Positions 35,798-44,347 of a DNA stretch of 64,000 bases are shown in pieces (the first letter of the stretch is position 1; each line of letters opens with the position of its first letter). The notes beneath the pieces were generated by a model. It saw only the letters and a program-made list of their open reading frames with translations. It was not told the DNA's origin and made no database searches. The stretch lies in NCBI RefSeq assembly GCF_001976065.1, contig NZ_MNAH01000003.1, positions 716,589 to 780,588 of the forward strand, read 5' to 3'. The DNA comes from Pseudomonas putida. GTDB lineage: Bacteria; Pseudomonadota; Gammaproteobacteria; Pseudomonadales; Pseudomonadaceae. Position numbers and translations under genes: made by a program.

Positions 35798-36856
35798 TCA
35801 GATATCAGCGTCAGCCAGATCGTCTTCAGTCTCTTTGACCGCAGAAGCCTTGGCGTCTGCTACCGAAGCTGGAGACAACAACTTGTCACGCAGTTGCTTC
35901 TCGAGCGTTGCGGCAATATCCGGGTTATCCGCCAGGTACTTGGCCGAGTTGGCTTTACCCTGGCCGATCTTGGTGCCGTTATAGGCATACCAGGCACCGG
36001 ATTTTTCAACGAACCCGTGAAGAACACCCAGGTCGATCATCTCGCCATTGAGATAGATGCCCTTGCCGTAAAGAATCTGGAACTCGGCCTGGCGGAACGG
36101 CGAAGCCACCTTGTTCTTGACAACCTTGACGCGGGTTTCGCTACCGACGACTTCATCACCTTCTTTCACCGCGCCAGTACGACGGATGTCCAGACGCACC
36201 GAGGCGTAGAACTTCAGCGCGTTACCACCGGTGGTGGTTTCCGGGCTGCCGAACATCACGCCGATCTTCATGCGGATCTGGTTGATGAAGATCACCAGGC
36301 AGTTGGCGTTCTTGATGTTGCCGGTGATTTTACGCAGCGCCTGGGACATCAGGCGGGCTTGCAGGCCCACGTGCATGTCACCCATTTCGCCTTCGATTTC
36401 AGCCTTCGGCACCAGCGCCGCCACGGAGTCGACGATGATCACGTCAACCGCATTGGAACGCACCAGCATGTCGGTGATTTCCAGGGCTTGCTCACCGGTG
36501 TCCGGCTGGGACACCAGCAGGTCGTCGACGTTGACGCCCAGCTTGCCGGCGTACTCAGGATCCAGGGCGTGCTCGGCATCGACGAATGCGCAGGTCGCGC
36601 CGGCTTTCTGAGCCTGGGCGATCACGGACAATGTCAGTGTGGTTTTACCGGAGGATTCAGGACCGTAGATTTCAACAATGCGGCCTTTTGGCAGACCGCC
36701 AATGCCCAAAGCGATGTCCAGACCCAGAGAGCCAGTGGAGATGGCCGGGATCGCCTGACGGTCCTGATCGCCCATACGCATTACGGCACCCTTGCCGAAT
36801 TGACGTTCGATCTGACCCAGGGCCGCAGCCAAGGCTTTCTTCTTGTTGTCGTCCAT
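35798..36856 (-). CDS. recA: Recombinase RecA
   Basis: A 352-residue DNA-dependent ATPase: Walker [10 protein letters not shown], Walker B in [17 protein letters not shown], loop 2 region [28 protein letters not shown], and an acidic C-terminal tail. It drives strand exchange and, as a filament on single-stranded DNA, triggers self-cleavage of LexA and related S24 repressors, including probably the repressor encoded 2 kb away at 38791-39525. The start at 36856 (MDDNKKKAL) has GAGGAC upstream. A LexA box lies 41 bases before the start codon. Confidence 0.99.
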   Translation of the reverse strand: MDDNKKKALAAALGQIERQFGKGAVMRMGDQDRQAIPAISTGSLGLDIALGIGGLPKGRIVEIYGPESSGKTTLTLSVIAQAQKAGATCAFVDAEHALDPEYAGKLGVNVDDLLVSQPDTGEQALEITDMLVRSNAVDVIIVDSVAALVPKAEIEGEMGDMHVGLQARLMSQALRKITGNIKNANCLVIFINQIRMKIGVMFGSPETTTGGNALKFYASVRLDIRRTGAVKEGDEVVGSETRVKVVKNKVASPFRQAEFQILYGKGIYLNGEMIDLGVLHGFVEKSGAWYAYNGTKIGQGKANSAKYLADNPDIAATLEKQLRDKLLSPASVADAKASAVKETEDDLADADI

Positions 36857-36896
36857 TAAAGTCCTCACGTAATCAATAAGGCCTGACGGCCAACAC

Positions 36897-36912
36897 CTGT
36901 ATAAGTAGACAG
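36897..36912 (-). promoter_or_regulatory. LexA (SOS) box of recA
   Basis: CTG-TATAAGTAGA-CAG fits CTG-N10-CAG. It lies between the recA start and the cinA stop. Confidence 0.9.
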
Positions 36913-36939
36913 TATTATTCCACAGCGTTTGCGGATCGC

Positions 36940-37446
36940 CTACCCCTGATTTGAGATTTCTCCCGCGGCATGACGCAGCAGCCCCTCTAGCGCGGCCTTC
37001 ACCGTTTGTCGGCGAACCTCGTCGCGGTTACCGGCAAAGTGCTGCACCTCGCTGAACACCTGCTCGTCGACACCCCACGCCAACCAGACGGTGCCCACCG
37101 GCTTGTTTGGCGAACCGCCGTCCGGCCCTGCCACTCCGCTGACCGCCACGGCAAAACGTGCACTGCTCTTTTCCTGTGCTCCACGGACCATGGCCTCGAC
37201 CACTTCCCGACTGACCGCCCCCACCGTTGAAAACAATTCGGTCGGGACATTCAGCTGAAGCGTCTTCTGTCGGTTGGAATAGGTGACATAACCGGCCTCG
37301 AACCATGCCGAGCTACCCGGTATCCGGGTAATCGCCTCGCTGATACCGCCGCCCGTACAGGACTCTGCGGCGGTGACGTGGGCATTGAGAACCTGTAGGC
37401 GCCTGCCGAGTTCAGCGGCCAGCTGAGTGATTTCTTTCACGGTCAT
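36940..37446 (-). CDS. pncC: CinA-family nicotinamide-nucleotide amidohydrolase (PncC)
   Basis: A 168-residue stand-alone CinA C-terminal domain, which deamidates nicotinamide mononucleotide in the NAD salvage route. The catalytic block [21 protein letters not shown] and the later [19 protein letters not shown] are intact. Pseudomonads usually annotate it as cinA, upstream of recA. It marks one border of the tailocin insertion site; the endolysin gene ends about 100 bases upstream on the same strand. Confidence 0.94.
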   Translation of the reverse strand: MTVKEITQLAAELGRRLQVLNAHVTAAESCTGGGISEAITRIPGSSAWFEAGYVTYSNRQKTLQLNVPTELFSTVGAVSREVVEAMVRGAQEKSSARFAVAVSGVAGPDGGSPNKPVGTVWLAWGVDEQVFSEVQHFAGNRDEVRRQTVKAALEGLLRHAAGEISNQG

Positions 37447-37548
37447 CTCCTGATCGAGCGGAATGGGGCCTAACGTACACGAGCGAGTAGCGCTTGCAAG
37501 TGACAGGACCGATCAAAATGTGAGCGGGCAACCGCTCTGACGCAGGCC

Positions 37549-38106
37549 TCACAGACTTGCAGGCGGGCATAACACCGCCTTTGCCCGTTCCCAAAGCAGC
37601 AACCGATCCTGCAGCCCGTTCAAGCCCCCATTGATCCGTCGGGTAATACTGTTGAACTCATCGCCGTCGGCCAGTTCATTAAGGCCGTTTCGCTCCCAGA
37701 ACCAGGCGGCGGACTCAGCGGCCCACTGTGGTAGCTCCAACAGTTCGGGATGTTGCAACAAGCGCTCATCACTAAACAGTGCCCGACTGCATTGCAGATA
37801 ATTACTACGGCCGGTGACCTGGATCAGACCACGGCCCCGGTAGCGTTGACCGTCGCCAGGGGAATTGCCCAAGCGCCTGGCCAGGACCCCGGCATCGTAT
37901 TTCTCGAAATACTTCTCGCTGCCCAACTCCCGCACATGCTGCAACTGCCCCGACTCGTGGCCGATTTGCGCCAGGAAGGCGGCAGTGCGCACCGGAGTAT
38001 TGATATTACGACGTGCCATGGCGTCATTGAGGGCCAGGATGAACACGCCCGCCCGAGTGCGGGCGACTGGAAAAATCATGAGTAACTGTTGCTCGGTGAG
38101 GCGCAT
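37549..38106 (-). CDS. Phage-type endolysin, glycoside hydrolase family 19
   Basis: A 185-residue muramidase/chitinase-like endolysin. The catalytic Glu is E51 in IGHESGQLQHVREL, and RYRGRGLIQVTGRSNY is the substrate-cleft signature of GH19. There is no signal peptide, so it needs a holin to reach the wall. AAGGAG lies six bases before the ATG. Family knowledge: this is the lysozyme found at the cinA end of fluorescens-group tailocin clusters and related to the pyocin Lys protein. Here it follows the holin directly after 189 bases, with no tail genes between. No spanin gene is visible. Confidence 0.9.
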   Translation of the reverse strand: MRLTEQQLLMIFPVARTRAGVFILALNDAMARRNINTPVRTAAFLAQIGHESGQLQHVRELGSEKYFEKYDAGVLARRLGNSPGDGQRYRGRGLIQVTGRSNYLQCSRALFSDERLLQHPELLELPQWAAESAAWFWERNGLNELADGDEFNSITRRINGGLNGLQDRLLLWERAKAVLCPPASL

Positions 38107-38295
38107 CGCTCGCTCCTTTGATTGATGCATGAGACTGGCAAGGTGAGGTTGGTGGAATTCCGTCTTCAGCGTGTTGGACACCGTGCCCCGATCGCAAGAT
38201 TACAGATCTGCCCCGCGCAAGCCTCGCCAGCAATTGTTGCGCCGTGTTGTGTCGCGCTGCGCCGCGCTCATGCCAGCGAGCAGAGCGACACCGAT

Positions 38296-38646
38296 TCACT
38301 GTTGGTCGGAGCGAGAATCGCGCTGCGGCCCGTCCTCTATACCGATGCGCCTGGCCACCCAGCGCCCGTACAAACCAACGGCCATGTCGGCCCCGGCTAT
38401 CGCCGTGAGGCACCCGAAGGCGCCAGCGGCCCAGATCGACATCCCGGCGGCGTACAGCAGCATCATTGCCGAGACACCGCAGACCATGCAGGCCCCGGAG
38501 CGCAGGGCCACTCGTCGCAGCAGCGACCAGCCACGGGCGCCCTCCTTGTCGGCGCGCCACATTTCCCCGGACACCCCGCTGACCACTGCAAGCGTGACGA
38601 CAAGCCAGATCGGCAGGTCCAACAACAATTGTTGCTCGTTTGTCAT
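38296..38646 (-). CDS. Phage holin (tailocin lysis cassette)
   Basis: A 116-residue small membrane protein with three probable membrane segments at about 12-27, 48-66 and 70-92, a short N terminus and a highly charged C-terminal tail (RRIGIEDGPQRDSRSDQQ), the form of class I holins. GGAGG lies seven bases before the ATG. In fluorescens-group tailocin loci a holin of this kind is the first gene after the repressor. It would form lesions in the inner membrane that release the GH19 endolysin. A strong promoter overlapped by repressor-type sites lies just upstream. Confidence 0.85.
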   Translation of the reverse strand: MTNEQQLLLDLPIWLVVTLAVVSGVSGEMWRADKEGARGWSLLRRVALRSGACMVCGVSAMMLLYAAGMSIWAAGAFGCLTAIAGADMAVGLYGRWVARRIGIEDGPQRDSRSDQQ

Positions 38647-38693
38647 GCCGGGCCTCCAGGATGTTTGGGGTGCGATGTTAACGGGCAGGCCCA

Positions 38694-38722
38694 AGATTAT
38701 GCATGGATGCATATACAGTCAA
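38694..38722 (-). promoter_or_regulatory. Promoter of the holin-endolysin unit
   Basis: On the minus strand TTGACT (-35, 38717-38722), exactly 17 bases, then TAATCT (-10, 38694-38699): a near-consensus sigma-70 promoter 48 bases before the holin start. The spacer carries an inverted ATGCAT pair, so a repressor bound there would block the polymerase. Confidence 0.75.
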
Positions 38723-38734
38723 TGCACTAATGCA
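38699..38734. promoter_or_regulatory. Two candidate repressor operators in the holin promoter
   Basis: ATGCAT-GG-ATGCAT (38699-38712) lies between the -35 and -10 boxes; TGCA-CTAA-TGCA (38723-38734) abuts the -35 box. Both are near-perfect dyads of the same half-site, which recurs upstream of the repressor gene. Confidence 0.65.
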
Positions 38735-38790
38735 TTTTTTAACACGCAAGAAATGCAGTCCAGGCAGGTGCGAGGCAAGTACACGAAAGA

Positions 38791-39525
38791 TCAACGAGCG
38801 TACATGCCCCACCAGAACACATGGCCGAGGATAAGGATCTGCTCCTCCTGCATCTCCAGGAAGGAATAGTCTTCGTCGGGGTGCTCTTCGCGGTTGAAGC
38901 TGCGCAGGCGAATCCCTGTCGGCAGTCGATACAGCTGTTTCACCCGCAACTGGCCGTTATGGTTGATGGCATACAGGTCGCCATCGACGATATCGCCAAT
39001 CCCCCGTTTGCCGGCGTTGACCCCCACCGTGGCGCCGTCGCGCAACACGGGCAGCATGCTGTTGCCGCGTACCGTCACGCATTTGGCCTGGTCGAATTGC
39101 ACACCGTTATGACGCAGGCTGCGCTTGCCAAAGCGCAGGCTGGCGCGCTCGCTCTCTTCGATGACGAATCTTCCTGATCCTGCAGCCAATTCAACCTCAC
39201 GAAGAAAAGGTACCGAAACCTCGTCGTCATCGATGGGGGTGTCATCGTCCCACAGACTGATGTCGGTGAGCTGAGAATGCGCGGCTTCACGCCGGGCACT
39301 GATCGTCGGCGCGATAACCGCACGGCCGCGCAGTTGATCGGTACTTACCGCGAAGTAATCGGCGATCTTCGAAATGTGTTTATCCGAAGGATCGACGATC
39401 TTCCCGCCGAGGATGCGCGAGAGCGTGGATTGAGGCACGCCGGTACGACGGTGTAGCTCCGTGGGGGAGATACCGTGCTGATCGAGCAGCGCTCGTAAAA
39501 CGGTCGAAACATTGCGTTTTTGCAT
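38791..39525 (-). CDS. PrtR/CI-like S24 self-cleaving repressor
   Basis: A 244-residue repressor. Residues 1-65 are an XRE helix-turn-helix (TELHRRTGVPQSTLSRILGGK is the recognition unit). Residues 110-244 are a LexA-type S24 peptidase: cleavage site A115-G116 in ELAAGSGRF, nucleophile S156 in VRGNSMLPV and K196 in LRVKQLYRL. All parts needed for RecA-stimulated self-cleavage are present. It fits the tailocin repressor found next to mutS in fluorescens-group strains. The start at 39525 (MQKRN) is preferred; 39534 (MRIMQKRN) is also possible. ATGCAT-type dyads lie on both sides of the gene, suggesting it represses the holin unit and itself. Confidence 0.88.
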   Translation of the reverse strand: MQKRNVSTVLRALLDQHGISPTELHRRTGVPQSTLSRILGGKIVDPSDKHISKIADYFAVSTDQLRGRAVIAPTISARREAAHSQLTDISLWDDDTPIDDDEVSVPFLREVELAAGSGRFVIEESERASLRFGKRSLRHNGVQFDQAKCVTVRGNSMLPVLRDGATVGVNAGKRGIGDIVDGDLYAINHNGQLRVKQLYRLPTGIRLRSFNREEHPDEDYSFLEMQEEQILILGHVFWWGMYAR

Positions 39526-39570
39526 AATGCGCATATTGCTCGAAGTTTTTTGCCGCGACAAATGCTTATT

Positions 39571-39585
39571 TGCATAGCCCATGCA
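39571..39585. promoter_or_regulatory. Candidate operator upstream of the repressor gene
   Basis: TGCAT-AGCCC-ATGCA, an inverted repeat with the same half-site as the holin operators, placed in the gap between the divergent repressor and mutS genes, 46 bases before the repressor start. Further TGCAT half-sites lie at 39521-39534. It probably serves autoregulation. Confidence 0.6.
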
Positions 39586-39728
39586 TGAGTCATCAATTAA
39601 GGCGTCACCCGGCCGTGGATGCCTGCGTCGACAAGACTGCCCATGGTAACCTTGCGCCCATCGCGGAAAAGCCGTGCCAATGCCCGCTTTTGCCCCACAC
39701 CTTTTGAACGAGTTTTCCTGGCAATCCG

Positions 39729-42308
39729 ATGAATAAAGCCCTCTCCGACCTGTCCTCGCACACGCCGATGATGCAGCAGTACTGGCGCCTGAAGAACCAG
39801 CACCCTGACCAATTGATGTTCTACCGCATGGGCGACTTCTACGAGATCTTCTATGAAGACGCGAAGAAGGCCGCCAAGCTCCTCGACATCACCCTGACCG
39901 CTCGCGGGCAGTCGGCTGGCCAGGCTATCCCGATGTGCGGTATTCCCTACCATGCGGCGGAAGGATACCTGGCGAAGTTGGTGAAACTGGGCGAATCCGT
40001 GGTGATCTGCGAGCAGGTCGGCGATCCCGCCACCAGCAAAGGTCCGGTGGATCGTCAGGTGGTGCGGATCATCACCCCGGGCACGGTGAGCGATGAGGCC
40101 CTGCTCGATGAGCGCCGGGACAACCTTATCGCTGCCGTGCTGGGGGATGAGCGCCTGTTCGGCCTGGCGGTGCTGGACATCACCAGCGGCAACTTCAGCG
40201 TGCTGGAGATCAAGGGCTGGGAAAACCTGCTGGCGGAACTGGAGCGCGTCAATCCGGTGGAATTGTTGATCCCGGATGACTGGCCCAAGGATCTGCCGGC
40301 CGAGAAGCGTCGTGGCGTTCGTCGTCGGGCACCCTGGGACTTCGAGCGCGATTCGGCGCTGAAGAGTCTGTGCCAGCAATTCTCTACCCAGGACCTGAAA
40401 GGGTTCGGTTGCGAAAACCTGACCCTGGCCATCGGCGCAGCCGGCTGCCTGCTGGCCTATGCGAAGGAAACCCAGCGCACCGCCCTGCCGCACTTGCGCA
40501 GCCTGCGCCATGAACGCCTGGACGATACGGTAGTGCTGGACGGTGCGAGCCGCCGCAACCTGGAACTGGACACCAACCTGGCCGGTGGCCGCGACAACAC
40601 CTTGCAATCGGTGGTCGATCGCTGCCAGACCGCCATGGGCAGCCGCCTGCTGACCCGTTGGCTGAACCGTCCGCTGCGTGACTTGAGCGTGTTGCTGGCG
40701 CGCCAGACCTCAATCACTTGCCTGCTGGACGGCTACCGTTTCGAAAAGCTGCAACCGCAGCTCAAGGAAATCGGCGACATCGAGCGCATTCTCGCCCGGA
40801 TCGGCCTGCGTAACGCCCGCCCACGAGACCTCGCTCGCCTGCGGGATGCCCTCGGCGCGCTGCCGCAACTGCAAGCGGCAATGACCGAGCTGGAAGCGCC
40901 ACACCTCAACCAACTGGCAACCACCACCAGCACCTATCCGGAGCTGGCGGCATTGCTGGAAAAAGCCATCATCGACAACCCGCCTGCGGTGATCCGTGAC
41001 GGCGGCGTGTTGAAAACCGGTTACGACAGCGAGCTCGATGAGCTGCAATCGCTAAGCGAGAACGCGGGGCAATTCCTGATCGACCTCGAAGCCCGGGAAA
41101 AAGCCCGCACTGGCCTGTCTCACCTGAAAGTCGGCTATAACCGCATCCACGGCTACTTCATCGAACTGCCGAGCAAGCAGGCCGAATCCGCACCCGCCGA
41201 TTACATTCGTCGCCAGACCCTCAAAGGTGCCGAGCGCTTCATTACGCCGGAACTGAAGGCCTTTGAAGACAAGGCACTGTCCGCCAAAAGCCGTGCCCTG
41301 GCGCGCGAGAAGATGCTGTACGAAGCACTTCTCGAAGACCTGATCGCCCAGTTGCCACCGCTGCAGGACACGGCGGCCGCGCTGGCCGAGCTTGATGTGC
41401 TGAGCAACCTGGCCGAACGGGCGCTGAACCTCGACCTGAACTGCCCGCGCTTTGTCAGCGAGCCGTGCATGCGCATCAGCCAGGGTCGCCACCCGGTGGT
41501 TGAACAGGTATTGACCACCCCGTTCGTGGCCAACGACCTGAGCCTCGACGACAATACCCGCATGCTGGTGATCACCGGTCCGAACATGGGCGGTAAATCC
41601 ACCTACATGCGGCAGACGGCGTTGATCGTGCTGCTGGCGCACATCGGCAGCTTCGTCCCGGCCGCCAGCTGCGAGCTGTCCCTGGTCGACCGGATTTTCA
41701 CCCGGATCGGCTCCAGCGACGACTTGGCCGGTGGGCGCTCGACCTTCATGGTCGAGATGAGCGAAACCGCCAACATCCTGCACAACGCCACCGAACGCAG
41801 CCTGGTGCTGATGGACGAGGTCGGGCGCGGCACCAGCACCTTCGACGGCTTGTCCCTGGCCTGGGCAGCGGCGGAGCGCCTGGCGCACCTGCGGGCGTAC
41901 ACGCTGTTCGCCACCCACTATTTTGAGCTGACGGTGCTACCGGAAGCCCAGCCGTTGGTGGCCAACGTGCATCTCAATGCCACCGAGCACAACGAACGCA
42001 TCGTGTTCCTGCACCATGTACTGCCAGGGCCAGCCAGCCAGAGTTATGGCCTGGCGGTTGCGCAGTTGGCCGGCGTGCCGAACGAAGTGATCACGCGTGC
42101 CCGTGAGCATTTGAGCCGGCTGGAAGACACTGCCCTGCCCCACGAAGCGCCTGCGCCGACCAAAGGCAAACCAGCCGCGCCGCAGCAAAGCGACCTGTTC
42201 GCCAGCCTGCCACACCCGGTGCTGGATGAACTGGCCAGACTCGATCTGGATAACATGACGCCACGGCGCGCACTCGAAATGCTCTATACACTAAAGACAC
42301 GGGTCTAA
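39729..42308 (+). CDS. mutS: DNA mismatch repair protein MutS
   Basis: An 859-residue mismatch-recognition ATPase. The N-terminal mismatch-binding motif is [15 protein letters not shown] (the Phe-X-Glu wedge), Walker A is GPNMGGKST, Walker B is [14 protein letters not shown], and the helix-turn-helix lies near FATHYFEL. A proline/alanine linker and a C-terminal tetramerisation tail follow. Full length and normal. It marks the left border of the tailocin site and is divergent from the repressor gene. Confidence 0.99.
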   Translation: MNKALSDLSSHTPMMQQYWRLKNQHPDQLMFYRMGDFYEIFYEDAKKAAKLLDITLTARGQSAGQAIPMCGIPYHAAEGYLAKLVKLGESVVICEQVGDPATSKGPVDRQVVRIITPGTVSDEALLDERRDNLIAAVLGDERLFGLAVLDITSGNFSVLEIKGWENLLAELERVNPVELLIPDDWPKDLPAEKRRGVRRRAPWDFERDSALKSLCQQFSTQDLKGFGCENLTLAIGAAGCLLAYAKETQRTALPHLRSLRHERLDDTVVLDGASRRNLELDTNLAGGRDNTLQSVVDRCQTAMGSRLLTRWLNRPLRDLSVLLARQTSITCLLDGYRFEKLQPQLKEIGDIERILARIGLRNARPRDLARLRDALGALPQLQAAMTELEAPHLNQLATTTSTYPELAALLEKAIIDNPPAVIRDGGVLKTGYDSELDELQSLSENAGQFLIDLEAREKARTGLSHLKVGYNRIHGYFIELPSKQAESAPADYIRRQTLKGAERFITPELKAFEDKALSAKSRALAREKMLYEALLEDLIAQLPPLQDTAAALAELDVLSNLAERALNLDLNCPRFVSEPCMRISQGRHPVVEQVLTTPFVANDLSLDDNTRMLVITGPNMGGKSTYMRQTALIVLLAHIGSFVPAASCELSLVDRIFTRIGSSDDLAGGRSTFMVEMSETANILHNATERSLVLMDEVGRGTSTFDGLSLAWAAAERLAHLRAYTLFATHYFELTVLPEAQPLVANVHLNATEHNERIVFLHHVLPGPASQSYGLAVAQLAGVPNEVITRAREHLSRLEDTALPHEAPAPTKGKPAAPQQSDLFASLPHPVLDELARLDLDNMTPRRALEMLYTLKTRV

Positions 42309-42450
42309 CGCACTGGCTTGCAAGCTGTTAGAATCTCGCGCGGTTTGGGATGCTGCTGGCTATTAGCCTGGCTTGCAGACTATCGCTCCCAAACCTTGCG
42401 ACCCCTATGTGAAGGGGCGCAGCAAGCCGCGCCTGAGGAGAAAATTAGAA

Positions 42451-42774
42451 ATGACCTTCGTCGTCACCGACAACTGCATCAAGTGCAAGTACACCGACTG
42501 CGTAGAAGTCTGTCCGGTGGACTGCTTTTACGAAGGCCCGAATTTCCTGGTGATTCACCCGGATGAGTGCATCGACTGCGCACTGTGCGAACCTGAATGC
42601 CCGGCTGTGGCCATCTTCTCCGAAGATGAAATACCTGCAGGCATGGAAAACTTCATCCAGCTGAACGTTGAGCTGGCTGAAATCTGGCCGAACATTACCG
42701 AACGCAAAGAGCCATTGCCCGACTCTGCCGAGTGGGATGGCAAGCCAGGCAAGATCGAACACCTCGAACGCTGA
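42451..42774 (+). CDS. fdxA: Seven-iron ferredoxin FdxA
   Basis: A 107-residue ferredoxin with a [3Fe-4S] and a [4Fe-4S] cluster: [18 protein letters not shown] for the first and [12 protein letters not shown] for the second, followed by the long C-terminal extension usual for FdI. TGAGGAG precedes the ATG. In pseudomonads fdxA lies between mutS and rsmZ-rpoS, as here. The terminator of fdxA directly follows. Confidence 0.96.
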   Translation: MTFVVTDNCIKCKYTDCVEVCPVDCFYEGPNFLVIHPDECIDCALCEPECPAVAIFSEDEIPAGMENFIQLNVELAEIWPNITERKEPLPDSAEWDGKPGKIEHLER

Positions 42775-42791
42775 TTATCCCCGCGTTCCCG

Positions 42792-42816
42792 AAAAAGGCC
42801 TCACAAGGGCCTTTTT
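42792..42816 (+). terminator. Terminator of fdxA
   Basis: AAAAAGGCC pairs with GGCCTTTTT around a short loop. Confidence 0.9.
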
Positions 42817-42830
42817 GCTTTTCTGCAGGC

Positions 42831-42959
42831 AAAAAAAGGGGCGGTTCGACCCGCCCACTTTTTCCCTATTCCCTGTATTCCTTTTTCATCATCCTGATGA
42901 ATCGCTTCCTGCGATGTCCTTTCCCCCTCGTCCATGAGGAGTGTGTCTGTCCGTAGACA
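42831..42959 (-). ncRNA. rsmZ: Regulatory small RNA RsmZ
   Basis: About 129 nt between fdxA and rpoS, the standard place of rsmZ. The RNA begins TGTCTACGGACAGACA (a GGA in the first hairpin loop) and has nine GGA trinucleotides in all, several in hairpin loops (CAGGAAG, CAGGATGATG) and several in single-stranded spacers. It ends in a G/C-rich terminator, GGGCGG and CCGCCC arms with seven T. Family knowledge: RsmZ binds and sequesters RsmA/RsmE, relieving translational repression of secondary-metabolite and exoproduct genes under GacS/GacA control. The exact 5' end is inferred from known homologues. Confidence 0.95.
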
Positions 42960-42967
42960 CATCACCG

Positions 42968-42995
42968 ATACTAGAGTGTTTAGCGTCAGGAGCAA
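42968..42995 (-). promoter_or_regulatory. rsmZ core promoter
   Basis: On the minus strand TTGCTC (42990-42995), 16 bases, TAGTAT (42968-42973), eight bases before the inferred RNA start. Confidence 0.6.
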
Positions 42996-43132
42996 TCGCC
43001 CGCCTCGGCCAGGATGGCTTGTCACATCCCCTTCATATTAAAAAACTTACTGGCTTTTCAAATAGATAGGACTGACCTCTAAACAATATGGTCGACTGCC
43101 AACCTGTAAAAATAGTGAACACTTACGAAAAG

Positions 43133-43150
43133 AGTAAGCGATGACTTACA
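43133..43150 (-). promoter_or_regulatory. GacA box (upstream activating sequence) of rsmZ
   Basis: AGTAAG-CGATGA-CTTACA matches TGTAAG-N6-CTTACA with one mismatch. It lies about 175 bases upstream of the rsmZ start, the long distance typical of Gac-controlled small RNAs. Confidence 0.85.
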
Positions 43151-43186
43151 CCGTGAAGCTACAAAGCTGCGCTATCGCCCAACAAC

Positions 43187-43214
43187 AAAAAGCCCCGAAC
43201 CAGTCGGGGCTTTT
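43187..43214 (-). terminator. Terminator of rpoS
   Basis: AAAAGCCCCGA pairs with TCGGGGCTTTTT just downstream of the rpoS stop. Confidence 0.92.
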
Positions 43215-43235
43215 CACTGAGCACTAACGAATGGC

Positions 43236-44243
43236 TTATTGAAACAGCGACTCGCTCGACAGCCCGTTTTTCTCCAGGATCTCACGCAGGCGCTTCAGAC
43301 CTTCTACCTGAATCTGTCTGACCCGTTCCCGGGTCAGGCCAATCTCCAGGCCTACATCTTCAAGGGTGCTGCTCTCGTGACCGCGCAGGCCGAAGCGGCG
43401 TACAACCACCTCGCGTTGCTTGTCGGTCAACTCCGAGAGCCACTGATCGATGCTTTGAGACAGGTCGTCATCCTGCAGCAGCTCGCATGGATCGGTTGGG
43501 CGATCGTCGGTCAGGGTGTCCAGCAGGGTTTTATCCGAATCCGGACCCAGCGAGACGTCGACCGAAGAAACCCGCTCGTTGAGGCCGAGCATGCGCTTGA
43601 CCTCTGCTACCGGTTTTTCCAGCAGGTTGGCGATCTCTTCGGGTGAGGGTTCATGATCGAGTTTTTGCGTCAGTTCCCGTGCAGCCCGCAGGTACACGTT
43701 GAGCTCCTTGACCACATGGATCGGCAACCGGATGGTCCGGGTCTGATTCATGATCGCGCGCTCGATGGTCTGACGAATCCACCAGGTTGCGTAGGTCGAG
43801 AAGCGGAAGCCGCGTTCAGGGTCGAACTTCTCCACCGCCCGAATCAAGCCGAGGTTGCCCTCTTCGATCAGGTCGAGTAGCGACAGCCCCCGATTGACGT
43901 AACGTCGGGCGATTTTCACCACCAGCCGCAGGTTACTTTCGATCATGCGTTTGCGCCCGGCCGGATCACCACTTTGCGACAGGCGCGCAAAATGAACTTC
44001 TTCTTCGGGGGACAGTAGAGGGGAAAAGCCGATTTCATTGAGGTACAGCTGCGTGGCATCAAGTGCACGCGTGTAATCGATGTACTTATGTTGCTTCAAT
44101 GTCGCGGAGTGTTTGGATTTGGCACGAACGGAAGGTGGAGCCGCCCCTTCATCATTCGACATCGAATCCGTGCCGATGCCGGTCTCCATTAGGAGAACCT
44201 CATCGTCGATGTCAAACTCCGGCACTTCTTTACTGAGAGCCAT
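43236..44243 (-). CDS. rpoS: RNA polymerase sigma factor RpoS
   Basis: A 335-residue stationary-phase and general stress sigma factor. Regions 1.2 ([17 protein letters not shown]), 2 ([55 protein letters not shown]), 3 and 4.2 ([27 protein letters not shown]) are intact. AAGGA precedes the ATG. The gap to nlpD holds a hairpin (AGCCTGT with ACAGGCT, about 44309-44339) in the rpoS leader. The main rpoS promoter usually lies inside nlpD. Confidence 0.99.
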   Translation of the reverse strand: MALSKEVPEFDIDDEVLLMETGIGTDSMSNDEGAAPPSVRAKSKHSATLKQHKYIDYTRALDATQLYLNEIGFSPLLSPEEEVHFARLSQSGDPAGRKRMIESNLRLVVKIARRYVNRGLSLLDLIEEGNLGLIRAVEKFDPERGFRFSTYATWWIRQTIERAIMNQTRTIRLPIHVVKELNVYLRAARELTQKLDHEPSPEEIANLLEKPVAEVKRMLGLNERVSSVDVSLGPDSDKTLLDTLTDDRPTDPCELLQDDDLSQSIDQWLSELTDKQREVVVRRFGLRGHESSTLEDVGLEIGLTRERVRQIQVEGLKRLREILEKNGLSSESLFQ

Positions 44244-44347
44244 TGTTATAGTCCTTTGGTGAGTTCGACCTCAAGCTCAAGCGGCGCCTTTATCCTTGGC
44301 AACGCTGGAGCCTGTCCCCTCTACGTGACGGAACAGGCTGGAAGCGA

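Noticed and set aside
37549-39585. A complete prophage
   Set aside because: There is no integrase, terminase, capsid, portal or tail gene and no attachment-site duplication; only lysis and repressor genes remain.
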